Origin: Pseudomonas sichuanensis
GTDB lineage: Bacteria > Pseudomonadota > Gammaproteobacteria > Pseudomonadales > Pseudomonadaceae
Length of the DNA: 64,000 nucleotides
Assembly: GCF_003231305.1 (NCBI RefSeq)
Contig: NZ_QKVM01000004.1
Coordinates: forward strand, 62,001 to 126,000
Direction: 5' to 3'
Shown here piece by piece: positions 25,733 through 33,423 of the stretch (its first letter is position 1; each line of letters starts with the position of its first letter). Below the pieces are notes generated by a model, which was given only the letters and a program-made list of their open reading frames with translations, did no database searches and was not told where the DNA came from. The position numbers and the translations under genes were made by a program.

Positions 25733-25762
25733 AAAACGCCACCGCACATGCGGTGGCGTTTT
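25733..25762 (+). terminator. Intrinsic terminator of the small ORF
   Basis: AACGCCACCGCA and TGCGGTGGCGTT form a perfect 12-bp stem with a CA loop, followed by a short T-run. The A-run on the other side makes it possibly bidirectional. Confidence 0.88.
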
Positions 25763-25825
25763 CGTTTGTGGCGCTTGTGCTGGCCGCATCGCCGGCAAGT
25801 CGGCCCACTAACAGGCTTGCACGCT

Positions 25826-25948
25826 CTCTGTAGGAGCGGCCTTGTGTCGCGATAGGGCCGCAGCGCGGCCCCAGGATTTCAGCGTCAAAGCAGAAATCGC
25901 GGGGCTGCTTTGCAGCCCTATCGCGACACAAGGCCGCTCCTACAGAGG
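25826..25948. repeat. Long paired inverted REP
   Basis: CTCTGTAGGAGCGGCCTTGT...GCGATAGGGC at the left and the matching reverse complement at 25915-25948 flank a ~55-base centre. This is the longest inverted pair in the window. It lies at the 3' side of the TonB-receptor gene. Confidence 0.9.
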
Positions 25949-25990
25949 ACAGCAGTCCATTGGGTGGGAGCTGGCTTGCCAGCGATGGCG

Positions 25991-28108
25991 TCAGAAGCTG
26001 TAGCTGCCGGTCACCACCAGGCTTCGCGGATCGCCATACTGGATCTGCGCCGCGCTGGTGGCCGAATCGTAGTAGGTCTTGTCGGTGATGTTCTTCAGCG
26101 CCGCGCGCACGTCCCAGTCATGGGTGCGATAGCCGGCCAGGGCATCCCAACGGCCATAGCCCGGCAGGATCACGGTGTTCTGGTTGTCGGCGTAGCGGTC
26201 ACCCACCAGCGTCATGCCGGTTTCGGCGTACCAGCCCAGCTCCGGCTTCCAGGTCACGAACAGGCTGGCGTTGCGCCGGGCCACGTCGTTGATGCGGTTG
26301 CCTTCCTGGCCATTGTTGTCCTCGACGATCTTCGCGTCCTGCAGGCCGATGCCGCCGCGTACATACCAGTTGCCGACCACATTGCCGGTGGCGGTCAGCT
26401 CGATGCCGCGCGAGCGCTGCAGGCCAGACATCAGGGTGATGTTCGGGTCGATCGGGTCGCGGGTGCGGCGGTTGTAAAGCTCCAGTTCGTAGAGCGCCAG
26501 GGTGGTAGTCAGGCGCTCGTCGAACCAGTCGCTCTTGACCCCGATTTCCTTCTGCCGGGTCAGCTCCGGGTCGGTCTCGTTGGTGTTGCCGGCCGCGCCA
26601 GGGGTGATGCCGATCAAGCCGCCGCCGACGGGTGAGTAGGTCTTGCTCCAGGAGGCATAGAAGGAGTGGTCGCGCCACGGCGTATAGACCACGCCCAGGC
26701 GTGGGCTGAAGCTGTTGTCGTTCTGCTTCTCGGAGAGGTTGCGCAGTTTGTTGGTGGTTTCCACCTCGAACTGGTCGAAGCGCACGCCGGCAAGGATCTG
26801 CCACTGGTCGTTCAGGCGGATCTGGTCCTGCAGGTAGATGCCGCGGCTCTCGACCACCGTGTGGTTGTTGCTCGACACCGCCATGCGGCCATTGTGCTGC
26901 AGGTTACGGTTGGGGCTGTCGAGGTTCAGGGCCGGTACCGGGCGGGCACCAGGGCCTGTAGTGGCGGCGTTGTACAGCGTCGGGTCGCGGCGCTGGTTGC
27001 CGAATTCCAGGCCCAGCAGCAGCTTGTGCTCCAGGCCCCAGGTGCTGACATCACCCTCGGCTTCGAGGTTGTTGAACAGGTTGCGGGTGTTCAGGTCCTG
27101 CTGCCAGCGCTGGCGGGTAACCAGGTTGGTGCGCGGGTTGTAGGCGGTCTGGTAGGTGTTGTCGAACTCACTGTCGAGCTTGAACAGGCCCAGGGTATGA
27201 CGCAGTTGCCAGTTGTCGCTCAGCTGGTAGTTCAGGCGCGAGCGCAGCGTCTGGGCGCGGTCGTCGATGTAGTCGCGCTGGGTATCGCCATAGGTGGCGC
27301 TGCGGCTGACGTCCGCCGGGCGCCCGGTCAACGGGTTGCCGGGGATGCCGCGGTCTGGGGTGCGGTTGTAGCGGCTGTACTCGTACTGCACCAGCCAGTT
27401 CAGGTCGGGGTTCAGTTGCCAGCTCATGGAAGGGGCGAACAGCTGGCGGTTGCCATCGACGCCGTGGCGGAAGCTGTTGCTGTCTTCATTGCCCATGTTC
27501 AGGCGCAGGCTGACGGTGTCGCTGGGGTCTGCGCTGAGGTCGGCGTAAAGGCTGCGCAGGTCCTGGCTGCCGCCCTGGGCTTCGATGGTCGAGCGGCGGC
27601 CATGTTCCGGCGCCTTGCTCACCCGGTTGACGATGCCGCCCTGGCTGCCACGGCCATACAGCACCGCGGCCGGGCCTTTGAGCACTTCGACCCGCTCGAT
27701 GTTGTGCAGGTCGCGCACGTATTGGCTGTCGTCGCGCACACCGTCCAGGTAGAAGTCGTTGCTGGCCTCGAAGCCGCGTATGCGTACGCTGTCGAAACGC
27801 GTGTCGGCGCCGCTGCTGACGTTGGGGATACCTTCCAGGGCCTCGCCCAGGGTGCTGCTGCCATAGTCCAGCACATTGCTGGTCTTCACCGTGTCGATGG
27901 CCTGGGGCACATAGCGCACCGGGGTCGAGGTACGGGTCGCAGTACTCACTTCGCGTACCCGTGGGTTGTCCTCTTCGCGCTCGCTGTCGGCGGTGACTGC
28001 GGTTTCCGGCAGGGTGGTGGTGGCGGCACTCGCCAGGCCTGCGCTGAACAACAGCGAAAGGCCCAGGGTCAGGGGTGAAAGGCGGCAGGGGGCAGGCATT
28101 GCAGGCAT
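25991..28108 (-). CDS. TonB-dependent siderophore receptor
   Basis: The product is an outer-membrane beta-barrel receptor of about 705 residues. A signal peptide (LTLGLSLLFSAGLASA) is followed by a plug domain with DSVRIRGFEASNDFYLDGVRDD and VEVLKGPAAVLYGRGSQGGIVNRVSK. A large barrel ends in the aromatic C-terminal signature VVTGSYSF. It would import a ferric siderophore using TonB energy; the particular siderophore is not readable. ATG 28106-28108 is preferred, with ATG 28097-28099 as alternative; the upstream TTG codon is unlikely. A perfect 20-bp palindrome lies about 67 bp upstream. No siderophore-reductase or sigma/anti-sigma pair is adjacent. Confidence 0.9.
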   Translation of the reverse strand: MPAMPAPCRLSPLTLGLSLLFSAGLASAATTTLPETAVTADSEREEDNPRVREVSTATRTSTPVRYVPQAIDTVKTSNVLDYGSSTLGEALEGIPNVSSGADTRFDSVRIRGFEASNDFYLDGVRDDSQYVRDLHNIERVEVLKGPAAVLYGRGSQGGIVNRVSKAPEHGRRSTIEAQGGSQDLRSLYADLSADPSDTVSLRLNMGNEDSNSFRHGVDGNRQLFAPSMSWQLNPDLNWLVQYEYSRYNRTPDRGIPGNPLTGRPADVSRSATYGDTQRDYIDDRAQTLRSRLNYQLSDNWQLRHTLGLFKLDSEFDNTYQTAYNPRTNLVTRQRWQQDLNTRNLFNNLEAEGDVSTWGLEHKLLLGLEFGNQRRDPTLYNAATTGPGARPVPALNLDSPNRNLQHNGRMAVSSNNHTVVESRGIYLQDQIRLNDQWQILAGVRFDQFEVETTNKLRNLSEKQNDNSFSPRLGVVYTPWRDHSFYASWSKTYSPVGGGLIGITPGAAGNTNETDPELTRQKEIGVKSDWFDERLTTTLALYELELYNRRTRDPIDPNITLMSGLQRSRGIELTATGNVVGNWYVRGGIGLQDAKIVEDNNGQEGNRINDVARRNASLFVTWKPELGWYAETGMTLVGDRYADNQNTVILPGYGRWDALAGYRTHDWDVRAALKNITDKTYYDSATSAAQIQYGDPRSLVVTGSYSF

Positions 28109-28174
28109 CCATCTACGCAAGTGAGAAATTGGGCGCGAATGGTAATGCTTGCTATTTGCTGTTGCTCGCCTATT

Positions 28175-28194
28175 CGTAAAGACTTGTCTTTACG
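28175..28194. promoter_or_regulatory. Perfect 20-bp palindrome upstream of the TonB receptor gene
   Basis: CGTAAAGAC-TT-GTCTTTACG, two 9-base arms with a 2-base centre. It lies 67 bp upstream of the chosen start. It has the form of a homodimer operator and does not fit the Fur consensus. A weak Fur-like stretch (11 of 19 positions by my count) lies at about 28140-28158. Confidence 0.5.
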
Positions 28195-28467
28195 TTTGTA
28201 TCACTTTGTAACTAGTCCTTTCTGAACGATTCGACCGGTACCAAGCGCGCGTGTGCGTTGCCCATTTACATGACCGTTGTGCGAGTTTTTTCGATAAAAC
28301 CTGAAAGAGACAAATTTGCGCAGAAGCTGGGCATTAGTGCGTGGAAATGCACTGTTCCAGACCTTTTTTTTGGTTATATCAACCTGCAAATCACGATTTT
28401 TTGACATGTATAAGCAGGCGCAGCTAGGATTCGGCCTCTACGCCTGCTGGCCATGACTTGGCCATGC

Positions 28468-28509
28468 GGCTGAAAGGCCCGTTGCAGACCATCAGCGGGC
28501 CTTTCAGCC
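28468..28509 (+). other. Strong hairpin in the porin gene 5' region
   Basis: GGCTGAAAGGCCCG and CGGGCCTTTCAGCC form a perfect 14-bp stem around a 14-base loop, ending 90 bp before the porin start. There is no T-run, so it is not a simple terminator. If transcribed it could stabilise or regulate the porin mRNA. I see no convincing gene in the rest of the 28109-28599 gap. Confidence 0.55.
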
Positions 28510-28599
28510 TGGATCCGCATAGCGTCGAACCTACGAAGGGGCGTTGGTTCCTGGCGTTCTCATGCAGAGCGTTTTTGATTAAGCAATAAGGAAAATAAA

Positions 28600-29919
28600 A
28601 TGTTGAAAACCAGGATCAGCCTGGTCGCCCTGGCGATGATCGCCGCGACCCAGGCACAGGCCAACGAGCAGGCCGACAGCAAAGGTTTCATCGAGGACAG
28701 CCACGCCAACGTCCTTCTGCGCAACGCTTACATCAACCGTGACAAGAAGCATCGCACCGACGACCAGATCGAATGGGGCCAGGGCGTCATCGCCAACTTC
28801 TCCTCCGGCTTCACCCAGGGCACCGTCGGTGTCGGCGTTGATGCCTTCGGCCTGTACGCCGTGCGTCTGGACGGCGGCAAAGGCCACAACGGTGGTGGTG
28901 GTGTCGACTTCTTCAAGCCGCACAACACCAAGAACGCCGACGGCAACGCCAGCAGCCCACATGACCTGGCCCGCGGCGGCGCTGCAGTGAAGTTCCGCAT
29001 CTCCAACACCGTGCTCAAGTACGGTGACCAGATGCCGGCCCTGCCGGTGCTGAACTACGACGATGGCCGTCTGCTGCCAGAAAGCTTCACTGGCACCCTG
29101 ATCACCTCCAAGGAGATCAAGGGCCTGGAGCTGAACGCCGGCCGCTTCACCCAGGAAGCCCGCAAGAGCGCCGAAGGGCGTGACAGCGGCGGCCTGAAGT
29201 CGATCGACGTGTTGGGTGGTAGCTACAAGTTCACCGACAACTTCACCGCTTCGCTGTACACCGCAGACAACGAAGATGTGATGAAGAAGCACTACCTGGG
29301 CCTGAACTACGTCTTCCCGATCGCCAATGACCAGTCCGTGACCCTGGACTTCAACGGCTACAAGACCAGCATCGACAAGCAGTTCGTGCGCTCGGCCGAG
29401 CTCAACGGCGACTCCAACACCATCTGGAGCCTGGCGGCCACCTACGCCTTCGGCCCGCACTCGATCACCCTGGCGCACCAGCGCAGCACCGGCAGCACCG
29501 GCTACAACTACGGCGGCTACCAGAGCGCGGGTGGTACCAGCGACGGTGGTTCGACCATCTACCTGGCCAACTCCTACTGGTCCGACTTCAACGCCGAAGA
29601 CGAGCGTTCCTGGCAGCTGGGCTACGGCCTGGACTTCGGCGCCTTCGGCGTGCCGGGCCTGACCTACAAGGTCGCCTACGTAGTGGGTGACAACATCAAC
29701 ACCCGCAACCTGAAGAACCCGGAAGGCTTCGGCGAAGGCAAGGAACGCGAGATCTTCAACCAGCTGCGCTACGTCGTTCAGGACGGCCCGGCCAAGGACC
29801 TGTCGATCAAGCTGCGTAGCTCGTTCCTGCGTACCAACAACGCGGTCCAGCAGAACGGCTACAACGACGACGGCAACGAAGTTCGCGTATTCGTCGAGTA
29901 CCCAATCAGCATCTTCTGA
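28600..29919 (+). CDS. OprD-family outer-membrane porin (OprE/OprQ-like)
   Basis: This 439-residue porin has a signal peptide (MLKTRISLVALAMIAATQAQA). Its mature N-terminus GFIEDSHANVLLRNAYINRD is a hallmark of the OprD family. It also has VNFSSGFTQGTVGVGVDAFG-type strands and ends in FVEYPISIF with terminal Phe. OprD-family channels pass amino acids, peptides or aromatic acids; the OprE/OprQ branch substrate is uncertain. An AAGGAAAA ribosome binding site precedes the ATG. A terminator follows. Confidence 0.93.
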   Translation: MLKTRISLVALAMIAATQAQANEQADSKGFIEDSHANVLLRNAYINRDKKHRTDDQIEWGQGVIANFSSGFTQGTVGVGVDAFGLYAVRLDGGKGHNGGGGVDFFKPHNTKNADGNASSPHDLARGGAAVKFRISNTVLKYGDQMPALPVLNYDDGRLLPESFTGTLITSKEIKGLELNAGRFTQEARKSAEGRDSGGLKSIDVLGGSYKFTDNFTASLYTADNEDVMKKHYLGLNYVFPIANDQSVTLDFNGYKTSIDKQFVRSAELNGDSNTIWSLAATYAFGPHSITLAHQRSTGSTGYNYGGYQSAGGTSDGGSTIYLANSYWSDFNAEDERSWQLGYGLDFGAFGVPGLTYKVAYVVGDNINTRNLKNPEGFGEGKEREIFNQLRYVVQDGPAKDLSIKLRSSFLRTNNAVQQNGYNDDGNEVRVFVEYPISIF

Positions 29920-29940
29920 TCCTGATCTGGCGTCATCAGC

Positions 29941-29968
29941 AGCCCCGGCCTATGCCGGGGCTGTTTCT
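29941..29968 (+). terminator. Terminator of the porin gene, inside the end of the convergent gene
   Basis: AGCCCCGGC, loop CTAT/TA, GCCGGGGCT, then GTTTCTTT. It overlaps the last codons of the convergent glutamate-synthase-like gene. Confidence 0.75.
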
Positions 29969-31620
29969 TTGTGGCGTGCCGCATTCGCCGCAGGCACCCC
30001 TTCGACTTCCCCCATCTGCGGCGCAAAGCTGTCACTGCGCGCCATCCGCCACATCCGTGCATAGAACGCGTTATCGATCGAGCCGCTGAGCAACTCACCC
30101 GGTTTGAGGAACGCGTGCAGCTGCGAAAACAGGCTGATCTCACTGGGGCTGATGCGCCGTGCCAGGTGCTTGGGCTTGAGCTCGGACGGGTGATCCAGCC
30201 CCGCAGCGGCCAGCATTTCGGCCAGGGCGTGCAAGGTGTTGCGGTGAAAACTCGCAACCCGCTCGGCTTTCTCCGGCACCACCAGCGCACGCTGGCGCAG
30301 CGGGTCCTGGGTGGCCACGCCAGTGGGGCACTTGTTGGTGTGGCAGCTTTGCGACTGGATGCAGCCGATGGCGAACATGAAGCCGCGTGCCGAGTTGACC
30401 CAGTCGGCGCCGATGGCCAGCACGCTGGCAATGTCGAACGCGCTGACGATCTTGCCCGCCGCGCCAATGCGCACGCGTTCGCGCAGGTTCAGGCCCACCA
30501 GGGTGTTGTGCACGAACATCAGGCCGTCACGCAGCGGCATGCCCATGTTGTCGGAGAACTCCCGGGGCGCCGCGCCGGTGCCGCCTTCCTTGCCATCGAC
30601 GACGATGAAGTCCGGGGTGATGCCGGTGGCGAGCATGGCCTTGGCAATGCCCATGAATTCCCACGGATGGCCCAGGCAGAACTTGAAACCTACCGGTTTG
30701 CCGCCTGACAGCTCGCGCAGCCTGGCGACGAACTGCAGCAGCTCCACCGGGTTGCGGAAGGCGCTGTGGGCGGCCGGCGAGATGCAGTCCTGGCCCTCGC
30801 GCACCCCCCGGGTGGCGGCGATCTCGGCGCTGACCTTGTGCCCCGGCAGGATGCCGCCATGGCCCGGCTTGGCACCCTGGCTGAGCTTGATCTCGATCAT
30901 CTTCACCTGGCCATCGCGCGCCTGTTCGGCGAAGCGTTCGGGGTCGAAGCGCCCGTCCTCGGTGCGGCAGCCGAAATAGCCGCTGCCAATTTCCCAGATC
31001 AGGTCGCCGCCGTGTTCGCGGTGATAAGGGCTGATGCTGCCCTCGCCGGTGTCATGGGCAAAGCGCCCCAGGCGCGCCCCTTTGTTCAGCGCGGCAATGG
31101 CATTGGCGCTGAGCGCGCCGAAGCTCATGGCCGAGATATTGAAGATCGACGCCGAATACGGCTGGGTGCACTGCGGCCCGCCGATGCGAATGCGAAATGA
31201 CGCAGGATCTGCCTGTGGCACGGGCAGCATCGAATGGCTGATGAACTCGAAGCCCGGCTTGTACACATCATTGAGGGTGCCGAAGGCCTTCTCGGCGCTC
31301 TCGTTCTTGGCCCGGGCATAGACCAGCGAACGTTGCGCACGGGAGAACGGCAGCTTGTCGTCGTCGCCCTCGATCAGGTACTGGCGAATCTCAGGCCGGA
31401 TGGTCTCGATCAGGTAGCGGATGTTGCCCAGGATCGGGTAGTTGCGCCGCACCGCGTGGTGGCTCTGGCGCAGATCATTGAGGCCGACCAGGCTGAGCAG
31501 CGCGGTCACCAGGGTGAATGGCCACAGCCAGCTGTGCTGGATCAGAAAGGGGATGCTGGCAAGGGTGAAGACCAGGCACAGGGCCAGGCAGGCATAACGG
31601 CTGGGGAGCGAATCGTTCAT
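29950..31620 (-). CDS. FMN-binding glutamate-synthase-family protein, membrane-anchored
   Basis: This 556-residue protein has two N-terminal membrane helices (ACLALCLVFTLASIPFLI and SWLWPFTLVTALLSLVG). They precede a domain equal to the FMN/Fe-S synthase part of GltB: FNISAMSFGALSANAIAALNKGA, KMIEIKLSQGAKPGHGG and the [3Fe-4S] Cys cluster CIQSQSCHTNKCPTGVA. The glutaminase domain of true GltB is absent. Such stand-alone proteins are conserved in pseudomonads but have no firm function; a glutamate/2-oxoglutarate redox role is inferred. ATG 31618-31620 begins directly at the hydrophobic N-terminus; the longer frame upstream looks non-coding. Confidence 0.82.
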   Translation of the reverse strand: MNDSLPSRYACLALCLVFTLASIPFLIQHSWLWPFTLVTALLSLVGLNDLRQSHHAVRRNYPILGNIRYLIETIRPEIRQYLIEGDDDKLPFSRAQRSLVYARAKNESAEKAFGTLNDVYKPGFEFISHSMLPVPQADPASFRIRIGGPQCTQPYSASIFNISAMSFGALSANAIAALNKGARLGRFAHDTGEGSISPYHREHGGDLIWEIGSGYFGCRTEDGRFDPERFAEQARDGQVKMIEIKLSQGAKPGHGGILPGHKVSAEIAATRGVREGQDCISPAAHSAFRNPVELLQFVARLRELSGGKPVGFKFCLGHPWEFMGIAKAMLATGITPDFIVVDGKEGGTGAAPREFSDNMGMPLRDGLMFVHNTLVGLNLRERVRIGAAGKIVSAFDIASVLAIGADWVNSARGFMFAIGCIQSQSCHTNKCPTGVATQDPLRQRALVVPEKAERVASFHRNTLHALAEMLAAAGLDHPSELKPKHLARRISPSEISLFSQLHAFLKPGELLSGSIDNAFYARMWRMARSDSFAPQMGEVEGVPAANAARHKETAPA

Positions 31621-31827
31621 GGGTCCATCGCAGGCGGGATGACGCGGCCTAGGATAGGCAAAGCCTGTGCGCGGAAAACCAGGGGTTTCGGTAAAAGACT
31701 CTTGCATGGGCGTGGGGTGTGGCGTTTGCGCCGCAAGATCCGGCATCACTTGCGTGCCTGCCTTGCTCTTTCCCCTGACCATACTTCCCCTCCAGGCAGC
31801 CCGCTGGTCGGATTGGTGGGTATGGTG

Positions 31828-31859
31828 TTGATAGATCGTTGACGGTAGTTATACTAACC
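31828..31859 (+). promoter_or_regulatory. Promoter and likely auto-operator of hicAB
   Basis: TTGATA (31828-31833), 16-base spacer, TATACT (31850-31855). The imperfect palindrome GGTAGT-TAT-ACTAACC (about 31844-31859) overlaps the -10 box, the place expected for a HicB DNA-binding site. The hicA start is about 30 bp downstream. Confidence 0.55.
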
Positions 31860-31888
31860 ACCGCTGCGAACAGCCCAAGGAAGGGTTC

Positions 31889-32080
31889 ATGAACAGCCGC
31901 GAAATGATTTCGGTGATCGAGGCCGATGGTTGGTACCTGGTGCGATCCAAGGGCAGCCACCATCACTTCAAGCACCCCCACAAGACTGGGCTGGTGACCA
32001 TCCCGCACCCGAAGAAGGACCTGCTGCCCGCCACTGCGGCCAGCATCCTGCGCCAGGCGCGGATCGGCTACGCCAGCTGA
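31889..32080 (+). CDS. hicA: HicA toxin (mRNA interferase)
   Basis: This 63-residue protein has the dsRNA-binding-like HicA fold: NSREMISVIEADGWYLV, then the catalytic segment RSKGSHHHFKHP with His24-26, and VTIPHPKKDLLPATAASILRQA. HicA cleaves mRNA and tmRNA when released from HicB. AAGGAAGGG precedes ATG 31889. hicB follows 17 bp downstream. Confidence 0.93.
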   Translation: MNSREMISVIEADGWYLVRSKGSHHHFKHPHKTGLVTIPHPKKDLLPATAASILRQARIGYAS

Positions 32081-32097
32081 CCAGGAGAGCCACTGCC

Positions 32098-32511
32098 ATG
32101 TTATTCCCCATCGCCATCCTGCCCGGCGACGACCAGCACGCCTGGGGCGTGGAAGTCCCGGACATCCCGGGCTGCTTTTCGGCCGGTGAAGACCTCGATG
32201 ACGCCATCGCCATGGCCCGCGAGGCCATCGAGGGCCACCTCGAACTGCTCGCCCAGGACGGCCAGGAAATCCCCAAGGCCAGCAAGGTGAGCGCCCATGC
32301 GGCCAACCCTGACTACGCCGGATGCACCTGGGCGCTCATCGACATCGATATCACCCGCTACCTGGGCAAGGCCGAGAAGCTCAACATCACCCTGCCGGCC
32401 TACCTGCTCACCCGTATCGATGCCTACGTGAAGAACCATCCTGAGCAGAAAAGCCGCTCGGGCTTCCTGGCTGAAGCGGCGCTGAGAATCCTGCAGGGCG
32501 ACTGCAAATAG
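32098..32511 (+). CDS. hicB: HicB antitoxin with ribbon-helix-helix C-terminus
   Basis: The 137-residue HicB has an N-terminal partial-RNase-H-like domain (FPIAILPGDDQHAWGVEVPDIPGCFSAGEDLDDAIAMAREAIE). It ends in a ribbon-helix-helix DNA-binding tail (KLNITLPAYLLTRIDAYV...SRSGFLAEAALRIL). The RHH type represses the operon by binding the promoter. AGGAG lies upstream of ATG 32098. The order toxin then antitoxin is normal for hicAB. Confidence 0.93.
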   Translation: MLFPIAILPGDDQHAWGVEVPDIPGCFSAGEDLDDAIAMAREAIEGHLELLAQDGQEIPKASKVSAHAANPDYAGCTWALIDIDITRYLGKAEKLNITLPAYLLTRIDAYVKNHPEQKSRSGFLAEAALRILQGDCK

Positions 32512-32551
32512 CTACGTTGGGCCCGCTTTGGGCTACCGAACCAGGCGCACC

Positions 32552-33271
32552 TCAGGTGCCCGAAGCTTCGCGGCGCAGGTTCAGCAAGTAGCCTTCGTTG
32601 CGGATGGTGAGGATCTGCGCAGCTTGGCCCGGTGCACGGCGCAACTGTCGGCGCAGGCGGCTGATGCACATGTCCACCGAACGGTCGTCGGGCAGGTGGT
32701 CGCGGCCGAACGCGCTGCGTGTCAGATGATCGCGGGATACCACGCTGTTATCGGCCTGCAGCAACTCGTGCAGTACCCGGTAATCGGAGCGTGGCAGGGT
32801 CAGGGCCTGGCCGTCGGGGTGGGTGAGCAGCCGTTTGATGGGGTCCAGCGCAAAGCCTGCGAATCGCTGCGGCTGGACATCGCCTTCGCCGGTGCTGGCC
32901 TCCAGCTGCAGGGGCCGGCGCAGCACCGCCTTGATCCGGGCAACCAGCTCGCGGGGCTCGAAGGGCTTGGCCAGGTAGTCGTCGGCGCCTGCTTCCAGGC
33001 CAGTGATGCGGTCCAGGGTGCTGCCCTTGGCCGACAGCAGGATCACCGCCAGCCCCGGCAGCCCCTGCAACTGCCGGCACAGGCTCAGGCCATCCTCGCC
33101 GGGCAGCATCAGATCCAGCACCACCAGGTCGACCTTGTGCAGGGCCAGTTGCGCGCGCATCTGCTCGCCATCTGCGGCCGCTAAAACCTGGTAGCCGGCA
33201 TCACTCAGATAATCGCAGAGAAGTTCGCGAATCTCGTCGTCATCGTCGACAACCAGCAGGGTGAAGCTCAT
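32552..33271 (-). CDS. OmpR/PhoB-family response regulator, solitary
   Basis: This 239-residue protein has a receiver (VVDDDDEI acidic pocket, D53 in LVVLDLMLPGEDGL, KPF near 105) and a winged-helix output domain (SDYRVLHELLQADNSVVSRDHLTRSAFGRDH...SVDMCISRLRRQLR). No kinase gene is beside it. It is co-oriented with nirK, whose stop lies 152 bp upstream of the regulator start, so readthrough co-transcription is possible but not shown. The regulon is unknown. Confidence 0.88.
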   Translation of the reverse strand: MSFTLLVVDDDDEIRELLCDYLSDAGYQVLAAADGEQMRAQLALHKVDLVVLDLMLPGEDGLSLCRQLQGLPGLAVILLSAKGSTLDRITGLEAGADDYLAKPFEPRELVARIKAVLRRPLQLEASTGEGDVQPQRFAGFALDPIKRLLTHPDGQALTLPRSDYRVLHELLQADNSVVSRDHLTRSAFGRDHLPDDRSVDMCISRLRRQLRRAPGQAAQILTIRNEGYLLNLRREASGT

Positions 33272-33423
33272 GGAAGGGTACCTGTAGAAATGCGAGCGGC
33301 AGCGCTCGTTACGATCAACGTCATCCCCGCGCAGACCGACATGGCGGCAGTGCGTGAGGCGACGCAATCGTAACAAAAAATCATCTGCGAATGCGAAGCC
33401 TTCGCAAATGATGGTGGTCGCCG

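Noticed and set aside
28137..28161. Fur box upstream of the TonB receptor
   Set aside because: About 11 of 19 consensus matches with a poor right half; not enough to list as a site without a matrix score.
28201..28407. 68-codon minus-strand frame between TonB receptor and porin
   Set aside because: Basic, low-complexity product, no ribosome binding site, AT-rich gap that opens frames by chance.
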